Shown here: positions 1 to 6,701 of the stretch, piece by piece
How the letters are laid out: each line of letters starts with the position of its first letter
Position numbering within the stretch: position 1 is the first letter of the stretch
Source: an uncultured Prevotella sp.
Lineage (GTDB): Bacteria > Bacteroidota > Bacteroidia > Bacteroidales > Bacteroidaceae
Direction: 5' to 3'
DNA length: 22,947 bases
Assembly (NCBI GenBank): GCA_905196835.1
Contig: CAJJWN010000046.1
Coordinates: forward strand, 1 to 22,947
Notes under the pieces: model-generated
Told to the model about the DNA's origin: nothing
What the model saw: only the letters and a program-made list of their open reading frames with translations
Database searches by the model: none
Made by a program: the position numbers and the translations under genes

Positions 1-443
1 TTGCGCATATACCCGAACAGGCCGCTTACCAAATCCCTATCCACGTCTTTCAGCGGGACATCCGTTTTCTTGGCTCGTTTCAAATAAGTCTCAATCCGTC
101 TGCGCACAACGTCCTTGTGCTGTATCATCTTTGGGCAGTTCCCGTCCAGCATGGCGCAACGCACATAGTCGCCACACCACTGGAGCCAGGTCATGGTCTT
201 GGCCGCTTCGTTTTCTTCCGTCTTTTGCTTCTTCTCGAATGACGGAGGGGTAAGGATGCGCTGCGCCTGTATCTCCTGCGCCTTTCGGTAGGTCTGCTCG
301 TTGAGTTTCCTTGCATTGGGCGCATCATCGGGTACAAGGTACAGGTGCAGGTTTTCTCTTTTGCGGAAGCCCGTTTCGTAGTATTCCAGATACAGGCTGC
401 GGTTTCCGGCAGTCAACATTCTCACTTTGATTTCCACTTTCAT
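1..443 (-). CDS. Tyrosine recombinase/integrase, second of tandem pair in element A (partial, N-terminal part only)
   Basis: An open frame runs on the minus strand from an ATG at 443 to the window edge, about 147 residues with no stop, so the C-terminal catalytic part lies outside the window. The N-terminus (MKVEIKVRMLTAGNRSLYLE, then a KRENLHLYLVPDD segment) is the beta-strand arm-binding domain of Bacteroidetes integrases. It closely resembles the start of the complete integrase at 19151-20305 and, more distantly, the one at 467-1630. The start lies 23 bp downstream of the 467-1630 stop, so the two genes form one transcription unit. The tandem arrangement and orientation match the integrase pair at the right end of element B. 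The family assignment is firm; its activity and catalytic residues cannot be judged here. Confidence 0.85.
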   Translation of the reverse strand, partial: MKVEIKVRMLTAGNRSLYLEYYETGFRKRENLHLYLVPDDAPNARKLNEQTYRKAQEIQAQRILTPPSFEKKQKTEENEAAKTMTWLQWCGDYVRCAMLDGNCPKMIQHKDVVRRRIETYLKRAKKTDVPLKDVDRDLVSGLFGYMR

Positions 444-466
444 AAAATTCTTCCTTTCGATTTTTG

Positions 467-1630
467 TTATACAAACATATTGTTCACGAGGTTCATAGTC
501 TCGATTTTCTTCTTATCCACTATCTTGGCATAGACTTCGGTCATGCGGATGCTTCGGTGTCCGAGTATCTTGCTCACCGTGTAGAGGTCTGCGCCGAGGG
601 TCAGCAACAGGGTCGCCGCCGTATGCCTGCTACAATGGTAGGTGATGTGCTTCTGTATTCCGGCCTCCTGCATCCATTCGCCCAACACTACTTCCACCGT
701 GGTAGAGGTGATGCGCAACTGATGGAAAACCCGGTCGTCATCCTTTGACTTTCGGGGCATCCATTTCAAGGCTTCATTGGAGAGCGGTATCGTCACCGTG
801 TTCTTGGTTTTCACCTGCTGATGCTCGATGTAGAGCGTCTTCCCGTCCGCCGCCGTGTGTATCTCGCTCCATTTCAAGGTCATCATGTCGCTGTACCGTA
901 ACCCGGTGAAACAGGAAAACAGAAATGCCTTTTTCACAATGTCGTAGCGGCACGGCGTGGCCATCAGTTGACGAAGTTCCTCAATGGTCAGGAACTCACG
1001 CATGGCGCTCAGCTTCTGCGGCTTCTCCTTTGTTTCCAACAGTTTGAAAGGATTGCGGTCTAACATTCCCTCGCTTACGGCCTTGTTCAGCGCAGCGGCA
1101 AGGCGGTTCATAAAGATGCGGCAGGTCGTACTGCTCAACGTCTTTTTGCCTTGGTTGAACGTGCAGGTTTTCAGAAAGGCGATGAAGCCCTTGCAGAAAT
1201 CCTTGTCAACCTCTTTTAGGGCGAGGGTCGGCTTGCCTATATATAATAGGTATTCTTCCACCCTTGCCTGTGCGTTCCGCTTCGACCTCATGCTGGCCGG
1301 ACTTAGCCCATTTTCCTCGGCGGTGTACTTCGCCACCCATGCGCTGAGCGTCATCCGTGCCTTTTTCACGTCCTCCCAGTTCACAAGACCCTTTTCCTGA
1401 ATGTCGAGGATGCGTTGCGCCTTGATTTGCTCGGCCAGCTTGCGCGTGTTCCTGTTCTGCAACTTGGCGGCGGCATCCGTTTCAGGCACGAGGTAGAGTT
1501 TCAGACCCTCTTTCTTCCTTGCGCCACGATAGTACATGTCGAGATACAGGCTTACATTGCCATCGTTGAGCCTCTTTTCTCGTATGCGGACAGGCTCCTT
1601 GATTTTGATTTCTTTCTTCTTTCGTCCCAT
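467..1630 (-). CDS. Tyrosine recombinase/integrase, first of tandem pair in element A
   Basis: This 387-residue site-specific recombinase cuts and joins DNA through a catalytic tyrosine. The N-terminal arm-binding domain spans about residues 10-50, a SAM-like core-binding domain about 95-200, and the catalytic domain about 213-387. All expected catalytic residues are visible: Arg245 (FTGLRYSD), a Lys near 274-276, His332 and Arg335 (HCSRH), His358 (LGHRS) and Tyr367 (VYAKI). It resembles the integrase at 20326-21495 along its whole length, including the shared KEPVRIR start and the SRH and LGH motifs. It is read away from the nearby traJ fragment. A TAnnTTTG-type box (minus strand, plus-strand bases 1699-1706, CAAAGATA) lies about 70 bp upstream and may be its promoter. 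It is inferred to mobilise an element whose right end meets traJ near 1850. Confidence 0.93.
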   Translation of the reverse strand: MGRKKKEIKIKEPVRIREKRLNDGNVSLYLDMYYRGARKKEGLKLYLVPETDAAAKLQNRNTRKLAEQIKAQRILDIQEKGLVNWEDVKKARMTLSAWVAKYTAEENGLSPASMRSKRNAQARVEEYLLYIGKPTLALKEVDKDFCKGFIAFLKTCTFNQGKKTLSSTTCRIFMNRLAAALNKAVSEGMLDRNPFKLLETKEKPQKLSAMREFLTIEELRQLMATPCRYDIVKKAFLFSCFTGLRYSDMMTLKWSEIHTAADGKTLYIEHQQVKTKNTVTIPLSNEALKWMPRKSKDDDRVFHQLRITSTTVEVVLGEWMQEAGIQKHITYHCSRHTAATLLLTLGADLYTVSKILGHRSIRMTEVYAKIVDKKKIETMNLVNNMFV

Positions 1631-1714
1631 TTTCTTTTCTGTGTTATCCGATTCTTGGATTTGTTACTATATTGTATATCAGTCACTTGCAAGCGCAACA
1701 AAGATAATTCACGG

Positions 1715-1736
1715 CGGGACAAAAACGGGACAAAAA
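1715..1736. repeat. Tandem 11-bp repeat CGGGACAAAAA x2
   Basis: Two adjacent copies of CGGGACAAAAA lie at 1715-1725 and 1726-1736, just upstream of the element A integrase promoter box. GCGCAACAAA at 1693-1702 lies next to them. The same decamer occurs in the right end of element B (21581-21590). Their position in the non-coding end of an integrative element suggests integrase arm-type binding sites or an integrase-promoter operator. The repeat itself is directly visible; the role is inferred. Confidence 0.6.
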
Positions 1737-1823
1737 GCGTGCTTTTATATCCCAAATTAGGCAAATATAACTATCCAATCAAAAAACGGCCTCTATTCAT
1801 AATTAACTATAAATCAGTGCTAT

Positions 1824-2609
1824 TTGGCGGATTACGTTAGATATGTTTTCCTATGGTTTTACCCATCTGGAGTAATTGGTGGTTACTGGTGGATCTTGCA
1901 GATGTGTATGGCATTGGCCGCCCTCTTCGCCATCGTCATGGCGGCAGGCATGGCCTACAAGATGATGGTGAAGCACGAACCGCTGGACGTGATGAAGCTA
2001 TTTAAGCCGCTGGCCGTGTCCGTCATCCTGTGCTGGTGGTACCCACCCGCCGATACGGGCATGACCCACAGCGGCAACAACTGGTGCTTTTTGGACTTCC
2101 TGTCCTACATTCCGAACTGCATCGGGTCGTACACCCACGACCTGTACGAGGCGGAAGCCACGCAGGTAGCGGACAAGTTTGAGGAAGTGCAGGAACTCAT
2201 CTATGTGCGCGACACCATCTACACCAACCTGCAGGCACAGGCGGACGTGGCCCATTCCGGCACCTCCGACCCCGACCTGATAGAGGCCACGATGGAACAG
2301 ACCGGCGTGGATGAAGTGACCAACATGGAGAAGGACGCGAGCCGCCTTTGGTTCACCTCGCTAACTGCAGGCATCGTGGTCGGAATTGACAAAATCATCA
2401 TGCTCATAGCCCTTGTTGTATTTAGGATAGGCTGGTGGGCGACAATATACTGTCAGCAAATTTTACTTGGTATGCTGACGATATTCGGGCCTATACAATG
2501 GGCTTTCAGCCTGTTGCCCAAGTGGGAAGGCGCGTGGGCGAAATGGCTCACAAGGTACTTAACGGTACATTTTTACGGTGCCTGCCTGTACTTCGGAAGT
2601 TTCTATTAG
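1824..2609 (+). pseudogene. traJ: traJ 5' part, conjugal transfer membrane protein, interrupted by element B
   Basis: The frame encodes a multi-spanning membrane protein of the conjugation apparatus, recognised as TraJ-like by composition and by its place before traK. Hydrophobic segments occur at about residues 10-45, 60-75, 185-200 and 205-225, with a long soluble loop between. The coding sequence ends abnormally. After CLYF at 2583-2594 it enters element B and stops at 2609. The rest of the gene resumes at 21740. The TTG start at 1824 is not credible as the native one, because the first residues probably come from element A, so the true 5' end is also missing. Joined across TACTTCG, the gene gives about 360 residues, CLYF-VGFYVLLLF reading straight through. 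Base use is GC-rich, like traK and unlike the cargo of element B. Confidence 0.85.
2589..2595. repeat. attL core, left copy of 7-bp direct repeat TACTTCG
   Basis: This is the left copy of the crossover core shared with 21733-21739. Here it is part of a small dyad ACTTC-G-GAAGT (2590-2600) formed together with element sequence, as expected for a tyrosine-recombinase core site. Confidence 0.85.
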
Positions 2610-2785
2610 CCTATATCTTATTGATTATCATTATTATAAGTTTTGCAAAATTGCTCACGTAACAAACGTGCAACAAAAATCCGAAAAACTATTTCCCCCG
2701 TATTTAACACTATTGTAATCGAATGTTAAGAATCAGACTTGCAAGTATGAATGTTAAATCTTCATTTTCCGTCAGATGTTTTTGG

Positions 2786-2993
2786 GTTGGCATTTGGACT
2801 GTCACATTAGCCACTGCAACCGACAGAAATATGCTTGTACACTCCAATATTCAAGGTTGTGGCAAAGTTAGCAAATATCTGCTGTTATAAAAACCTGTAT
2901 GCAAGATTAAAAGTGAATGTTGCCAATGGAATTTTGCCGCTGTATGACTTGTACACTTGGTGCGGAAAACCGACATCTTTTGAGTTGGCATTT
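2786..2993. repeat. Two interleaved pairs of 10-bp direct repeats in the element B left end
   Basis: GTTGGCATTT occurs at 2786-2795 and 2984-2993, and CTTGTACACT at 2834-2843 and 2948-2957. The second pair is nested in the first. They are candidate binding sites for the integrases or for the HTH proteins encoded just downstream. Confidence 0.5.
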
Positions 2994-3053
2994 TAGCTGG
3001 ATATTTGTAATATAAATCACTGTTATACAATTAGTTAAAGCCAAATTGGAGTA

Positions 3054-3084
3054 TTGTTTTCATATCCTTTTCGCTTTAACTTTG
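3054..3084 (+). promoter_or_regulatory. Bacteroidetes-type promoter for the HTH/mobilization genes
   Basis: TTG at 3054-3056 is followed by exactly 20 bp and then TAACTTTG at 3077-3084, an exact fit to the Bacteroidetes TTG / TAnnTTTG pattern. The expected start of transcription near 3091 is about 60 bp before the ATG at 3154. The transcript would begin with a tiny possible leader ORF at 3114-3140. Confidence 0.7.
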
Positions 3085-3153
3085 CACTTGCCAACCTAAA
3101 GAAACACAAGCGAATGGCAACGATTAAGAACAACAATTAAACAGATAAAGACT

Positions 3154-3489
3154 ATGTGTAAAACAGAACAGAACCCGAACGAAACCGCCTTACTCCGAAA
3201 GATGGTGGACGGGCTTAAACAGGAGGTTGAAAAGGTAAAGAACGTGGTGTACGCCTCAAAGGAAGTGCTGAATTTGGAAGAAGCGGCAATGTTCCTCGGC
3301 ATATCCAAAAGCTCGCTCTACAAGATGACCCATAACCAAGTCATCCCTTATTTCAAGCCGAACAACAAGATGGTGTATTTTGAGAAATCAGAGCTTCTGA
3401 AATGGCTGCGGCAGAACCCGGTCGCATCACAAACACAGGTTTCGGATGAAGCACAGGCCATCATGCGTAAGCTCGCCCGTGCGGATTGA
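3154..3489 (+). CDS. Helix-turn-helix (excisionase-like) DNA-binding protein
   Basis: A protein of 111 residues. Residues about 10-36 look like a short coiled coil (TALLRKMVDGLKQEVEKVKNVV). Residues about 44-96 form a MerR/excisionase-type winged helix: LNLEEAAMFLGISKSSLYKMT, then the wing YFKPNNKMVYFEKSELLKWL. Small proteins of this HTH_17 type beside integrative-element ends usually act as excisionases or as regulators of excision and mobilization. The gene is the first after the element end and follows a clear promoter at 3054-3084. The next gene, 28 bp downstream, has the same fold in its N-terminal half, so the two may act as a pair. The DNA-binding assignment is firm; the excisionase role is inferred from position. 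Confidence 0.85.
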   Translation: MCKTEQNPNETALLRKMVDGLKQEVEKVKNVVYASKEVLNLEEAAMFLGISKSSLYKMTHNQVIPYFKPNNKMVYFEKSELLKWLRQNPVASQTQVSDEAQAIMRKLARAD

Positions 3490-3517
3490 TTTTCCCTACA
3501 TTCAATAATTCTTTGAT

Positions 3518-4291
3518 ATGACAGACAACGAACCATTGCATATGTCTTTTGACAATCTGCCCCGTGCCGTGGCAGAACTCCACTCCAAAATCGACACGCT
3601 CACCGAAATGGTAGAGAAACTGATGTCGGCAAACGCCGCACAGCCTTTGCCGGAGATAATGACAGTGGAGGATGTGTCAGCCATGCTGTGCAAATCCGTT
3701 TCCACCATCTATGCTATGACTTCCGAGCGTCGCATACCTTACCGTAAGCAGGGCAACAAGCTCTACTTCATGCGCACGGAGATTAAATCATGGCTCAATG
3801 ATTCCGTAGTGCCAAAGGATGCGCCCAAAAGAAAAAGCGGGCATGAGGCCAAAGATTGCACCAGCTCTCCTGACGACCCGGCTCCCAAAAACGAAGTTGT
3901 GCAAGCCAATGCTGTAAGTGGAACAGAGGACTTACAGGCAAGCGCATCCATATCTGGCAATGGCATCGAATCGGAACAACAAAATCCACCTTACATCATC
4001 GAACAAAGGACGCACTCAAGGAGCGGTGCGGAGATTTTCGCCGTGCGTTTCTCCAATGAATATGAAGCAGCCGGAGAACGGAAATTTAACCCAAGAGCAC
4101 GGGAGTTCAACGGCTATTGGAGCGACTACGGGAACGGCGGATATGTGTTCAATACATCAGCAGATGCAGAGAACTTTGCCAATGCGATAACAGGGAAAAA
4201 GGAAACCGAGCAATCCCCAACCGATGATGCGGGGGAACAATGTCGTGACCACAATTCATCATGGCAGCCAACGCAAACAGACATACTTTAG
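3518..4291 (+). CDS. HTH protein with an added C-terminal domain
   Basis: A 257-residue protein. Residues about 10-38 are a probable coiled coil. Residues 46-95 are an HTH_17-type domain (MTVEDVSAMLCKSVSTIYAMT ... GNKLYFMRTEIKSWL) homologous to that of the upstream gene. Residues about 96-160 form a low-complexity, polar linker. Residues about 168-225 are a small folded region with a FNGYWSDYGNGGYVFNTSADAENFANAI pattern, of the 'trim-to-size, GGY/F, A..F' kind seen at the ends of many mobile-element proteins. The function of that last domain is unknown to me. The gene lies 28 bp after the first HTH gene and before the candidate oriT, so a role in excision or mobilization control is likely but unproved. 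Confidence 0.8.
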   Translation: MTDNEPLHMSFDNLPRAVAELHSKIDTLTEMVEKLMSANAAQPLPEIMTVEDVSAMLCKSVSTIYAMTSERRIPYRKQGNKLYFMRTEIKSWLNDSVVPKDAPKRKSGHEAKDCTSSPDDPAPKNEVVQANAVSGTEDLQASASISGNGIESEQQNPPYIIEQRTHSRSGAEIFAVRFSNEYEAAGERKFNPRAREFNGYWSDYGNGGYVFNTSADAENFANAITGKKETEQSPTDDAGEQCRDHNSSWQPTQTDIL

Positions 4292-4349
4292 ACGGTAATA
4301 CCTCTTATACAAAGGTGGAAAATTGGGCATGGAATGAACCATTTATAGA

Positions 4350-4460
4350 GGCGTTTTTTAGGGCTGGCAAGTTTATGTTTTCGTCCACGAAAACCACGCC
4401 ACCAACGGCGACCCGGCCACGCAGAAAACGGCAAGACCGGATTGCAGCCCTAAAAACGCC
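4350..4460. repeat. Long inverted repeat with nested hairpin upstream of mob genes, candidate oriT
   Basis: Left arm GGCGTTTTTTAGGGCTG (4350-4366) pairs with right arm CAGCCCTAAAAACGCC (4445-4460), a 16-bp match with one bulged T. Inside the loop is a perfect hairpin GTTTTCG-TCCA-CGAAAAC (4377-4394). The structure fills the only non-coding gap in the mobilization block (4292-4490), directly upstream of the relaxosome gene, which is where Bacteroides mobilizable elements commonly keep oriT. No nick site can be identified from sequence alone. A regulatory RNA structure is the alternative. Confidence 0.55.
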
Positions 4461-4490
4461 GACCCATTTGTAACAGACAATAACAAGCGA

Positions 4491-4841
4491 ATGACAGAAC
4501 AAGATAACAATCATAAAGGAGGCCGCCCCAAAGCTGTAAAGGGCAAGGCGCGGACAAAGACCATATCCACACGGCTTACGCTGGCCGAGTGGAAAACGGT
4601 CATGAAACGGATTGCCGATGCAGGCAAGAAACCGTCACACTTCCTGCGTGAACTGCTGCTGCAGGGTAAGGTCGTGGCGGCACGGACGCAGGAGGACAGG
4701 CAGCAGATAAGGATGCTGGAGGGAGGGTGCAACAACCTGAACCAGTTGGCGAAGATGGCACATCAACAGGGCTTTCCGAGAACCAAAGAGAAAATCACCG
4801 CCTTGCTGGACGAGTTCAACAAAATCATCGAAAGGATATGA
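4491..4841 (+). CDS. mobC: MobC-like relaxosome accessory protein (ribbon-helix-helix)
   Basis: A protein of 116 residues. A basic N-terminus (KGGRPKAVKGKARTK) is followed by a ribbon-helix-helix-like region (residues about 22-60: TKTISTRLTLAEWKTVMKRI...KPSHFLRELLLQGK). The C-terminal segment CNNLNQLAKMAH is typical of the MobC family of plasmid mobilization proteins. Such proteins bind oriT and help the relaxase open the strands. The stop codon overlaps the ATGs at 4838-4843 that start the relaxase gene, so the two are translationally coupled. The candidate oriT lies 30 bp upstream. The family is well supported; Bacteroides names for this gene differ between elements, so the symbol is indicative only. 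Confidence 0.85.
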   Translation: MTEQDNNHKGGRPKAVKGKARTKTISTRLTLAEWKTVMKRIADAGKKPSHFLRELLLQGKVVAARTQEDRQQIRMLEGGCNNLNQLAKMAHQQGFPRTKEKITALLDEFNKIIERI

Positions 4842-5914
4842 TGGGCGACTTGAAGAAACGGGCGAGCTTCGCCAAGCTGGTGAACTACGTGAACAACCCG
4901 AAAAAGGCAAGGTTAATAGACAGCAAGGACGTGAGGCTTGACAATAATGCAACCATAGCAGCGAGTATGCAGGGACAGGCAGATGACAAGCCGGGGCGTA
5001 AGCTGAAAAATCCGGTGTACCACATCTCGCTGGACTTCGCCCACGAGGACACGCCCAAGCTGACGGACGGCCTGATGGCTGAAATAGCACGCGAGTACAT
5101 GAAGCGCATGGGCATTGTGAACACCCAATACATTGTATGTCGCCATACCGACAAGGAACACCAGCACTTGCATATCGTGGCCAACAGGGTGGACAACAAC
5201 GGGAACACCATCAGCGACCGGAACGATGCCATACGCAACGTGGCGGTATGCAAGGCTCTCACGAGGGAATACGGACTGCATTTCTCCAAGGGCAAGGTGA
5301 ATGTGAAGCGTGACCGTCTGCGCGGCAAGGACAAGGTGAAGTACCAAATCCATGATGCCGTCAAAGCAGCCCTGTCCCGTTGTAACAGTTGGTCGGAACT
5401 GTGCGACAGGCTGGCCAGACGGGGCATCGGGGTGAGCTTCAAGCTCGACAGGCGTAACGGCAATATCATTGGTGTGTCGTTCACGAAAGATGAAATATCG
5501 TTCAGTGGCTCGCGGATAGACCGCAGCATGGGCTTTTTTAAGCTGGACAAGCAGTTGGGAGGCCGTATCGCCGAGGACATGGAATGGAGAAACAATCTGT
5601 ACCATACCCGACCAACTGCTGAAAGCAGGATAAGCCAAACGAGAACAATATATAAACCGGAGCATCCATTTGAACAGACGGATAAGGCCTATTCTATCGA
5701 TGGCCATGCGGAAGCATCCGGCAGCGGAACTTTCGCCGATGCTGAAACGAATACAGGCATAGTCCAAGTGGGTATCAACGCACTTATCGAGTTGTGCGTC
5801 CAGCCTCACCAAGCCAAGGTTTCATCAGGCGGAGGCGGTGGAGGAAATGAAAGCGGCTGGGGCGAGAACGACAAGGAAAAGAACAAGTATAAACCCAAAA
5901 AGATGAGAAGATGA
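4838..5914 (+). CDS. Relaxase / mobilization nuclease (MobP-like)
   Basis: This 358-residue relaxase nicks oriT and stays bound to the transferred strand. Motif I contains the probable catalytic Tyr17 (FAKLVNYVNNPKK). His62 lies in YHISLDF. The metal-binding histidines form the classical triad in HTDKEHQHLHIV (His108, His110, His112), followed by NRVD. This is the Relaxase/VirD2 family signature. The start is taken at the double ATG 4838/4841. It overlaps the mobC stop and is preceded by AAAGGA at 4831-4836; a longer frame back to 4727 only runs inside mobC. The C-terminus after residue about 250 is less conserved and ends in a glycine-rich GGGGGG stretch and a basic tail. The last 4 bp overlap the next gene. 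With no type IV secretion genes in element B, it must rely on a helper. Confidence 0.93.
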   Translation: MMGDLKKRASFAKLVNYVNNPKKARLIDSKDVRLDNNATIAASMQGQADDKPGRKLKNPVYHISLDFAHEDTPKLTDGLMAEIAREYMKRMGIVNTQYIVCRHTDKEHQHLHIVANRVDNNGNTISDRNDAIRNVAVCKALTREYGLHFSKGKVNVKRDRLRGKDKVKYQIHDAVKAALSRCNSWSELCDRLARRGIGVSFKLDRRNGNIIGVSFTKDEISFSGSRIDRSMGFFKLDKQLGGRIAEDMEWRNNLYHTRPTAESRISQTRTIYKPEHPFEQTDKAYSIDGHAEASGSGTFADAETNTGIVQVGINALIELCVQPHQAKVSSGGGGGGNESGWGENDKEKNKYKPKKMRR

Positions 5915-6690
5915 AGGACAACTTACAGAACATAGCCGACCTTATCGGGGCATTGGCGGAGGACATCGAGGAAATCAAGAAGATACTGGCCGCAAAGGAC
6001 GCTCCTGATAAGGACGGGGCGGTAAAAAGGCTCGCATCGGATCTGGAGCCTGTCATACGTTTCTTTGGCGGCAGCACGCCGGAGAACATCAGTGACATTT
6101 TCAGGAGTAAGGAAACCATCGAGGCATACAAAAAATCATTGGGCGGTGAAATGATTGTTAGCTTGCAGGAATACACCGATGCCAACGACAAGAATATGCG
6201 CGAGCGTGGCATCCCCACTACCAAGGATTTGCTCTATAAGATATTGGAAGTGCTTACTGACCATGTGGAAAAAGACAAACAGGTTTCACAAAAGGCACAG
6301 CAAAAGCAAGGCTTCACACGGAAACTTTGTCAAGCTATCCACTTTTACAAAGTTACAAGCGGAATCAGGCGGCTATGGGACAAAGTACCCGATGGCTGGT
6401 ACAAGAACCCTTATGCATGGGCTGGCATCGTTAGCACACTCGTGTTCTTTGCCTTGTTTGCCATTAGTTGGGTGCGATGGCATGAATACCGGGAAGAAAA
6501 CAGACGGTTGAAAACGGTTGCAGATAAACACCAAGTGACCATGTTCATGCTCAACGAGCTATACCCTGAACTGGCAGTGACCGTCGGGGCATACGAGAAA
6601 CTGGTGGAAACGGTCGGTAAGGATTCCACGCTGACCGTATTCAACAGGCAGCTTAAAAAAGTGAGAAATGAAAACGAATCCAAACAATAA
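5911..6690 (+). CDS. Membrane-anchored mobilization-associated protein of unknown function
   Basis: A 259-residue protein starting inside the relaxase stop (4-bp overlap), so it belongs to the same operon. The N-terminal third is acidic and helical. One clear membrane span lies at about residues 171-189 (WAGIVSTLVFFALFAISWV), preceded by an aromatic/basic stretch (GIRRLWDKVPDGWYKNPYAW). It is followed by about 70 residues with helical, coiled-coil character. No enzymatic motif is visible. Third genes of this kind behind relaxase genes in Bacteroidales mobilizable elements are common. Contact between the relaxosome and the membrane is a plausible role, but it is inferred only from position and topology. 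Confidence 0.75.
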   Translation: MKDNLQNIADLIGALAEDIEEIKKILAAKDAPDKDGAVKRLASDLEPVIRFFGGSTPENISDIFRSKETIEAYKKSLGGEMIVSLQEYTDANDKNMRERGIPTTKDLLYKILEVLTDHVEKDKQVSQKAQQKQGFTRKLCQAIHFYKVTSGIRRLWDKVPDGWYKNPYAWAGIVSTLVFFALFAISWVRWHEYREENRRLKTVADKHQVTMFMLNELYPELAVTVGAYEKLVETVGKDSTLTVFNRQLKKVRNENESKQ

Positions 6691-6701
6691 AAATAAAGTG
6701 A

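Larger units (their letters stand above)
1..1853. mobile_element. Right end of integrative element A (partial)
   Basis: Two tandem minus-strand integrases are followed by about 220 bp of AT-rich non-coding DNA, after which conjugation-gene coding sequence (traJ) begins abruptly. The same order occurs at the right end of element B (20326-21739), where a junction can be proved, so this is read by analogy as a second, related element abutting traJ. The other end is outside the window and the exact junction is not fixed; 1853 is an estimate, since coding-like traJ sequence begins at about 1854. The 1631-1823 stretch contains no gene. It holds the integrase promoter region and the tandem 11-bp repeat at 1715-1736. 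Confidence 0.6.
2610..3153. other. Non-coding left attachment end of element B
   Basis: No convincing gene lies in these 544 bp. Visible content: GTGCAACAAAAAT at 2668-2680, a 10-bp direct repeat GTTGGCATTT at 2786-2795 and 2984-2993, a second 10-bp direct repeat CTTGTACACT at 2834-2843 and 2948-2957, a promoter at 3054-3084, and a possible 8-residue leader ORF at 3114-3140 (MATIKNNN). Paired direct repeats in the end of an integrative element are the usual form of integrase or excisionase arm sites. That role is inferred. Confidence 0.65.

Noticed and set aside
984..1400. A 138-codon plus-strand frame opposite the element A integrase
   Set aside because: It is antisense to an integrase with a complete active site and shows no domain.
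1824..1853. TTG at 1824 as the native traJ start
   Set aside because: The first ten or so codons are AT-rich and run into the presumed end of element A. The neighbouring tra genes start at ATG and are GC-rich.
4261..4473. A 70-codon plus-strand frame between the HTH gene and mobC
   Set aside because: It overlaps the upstream gene, has low-complexity composition (TTPPTATRPRRKR) and coincides with a long inverted repeat. Structured non-coding DNA explains it better.
4913..5812. Long minus-strand frames (299, 236 and 151 codons) opposite the relaxase and mobC
   Set aside because: They are antisense to genes with clear relaxase and MobC motifs, and arise from the GC-rich codon use of those genes.
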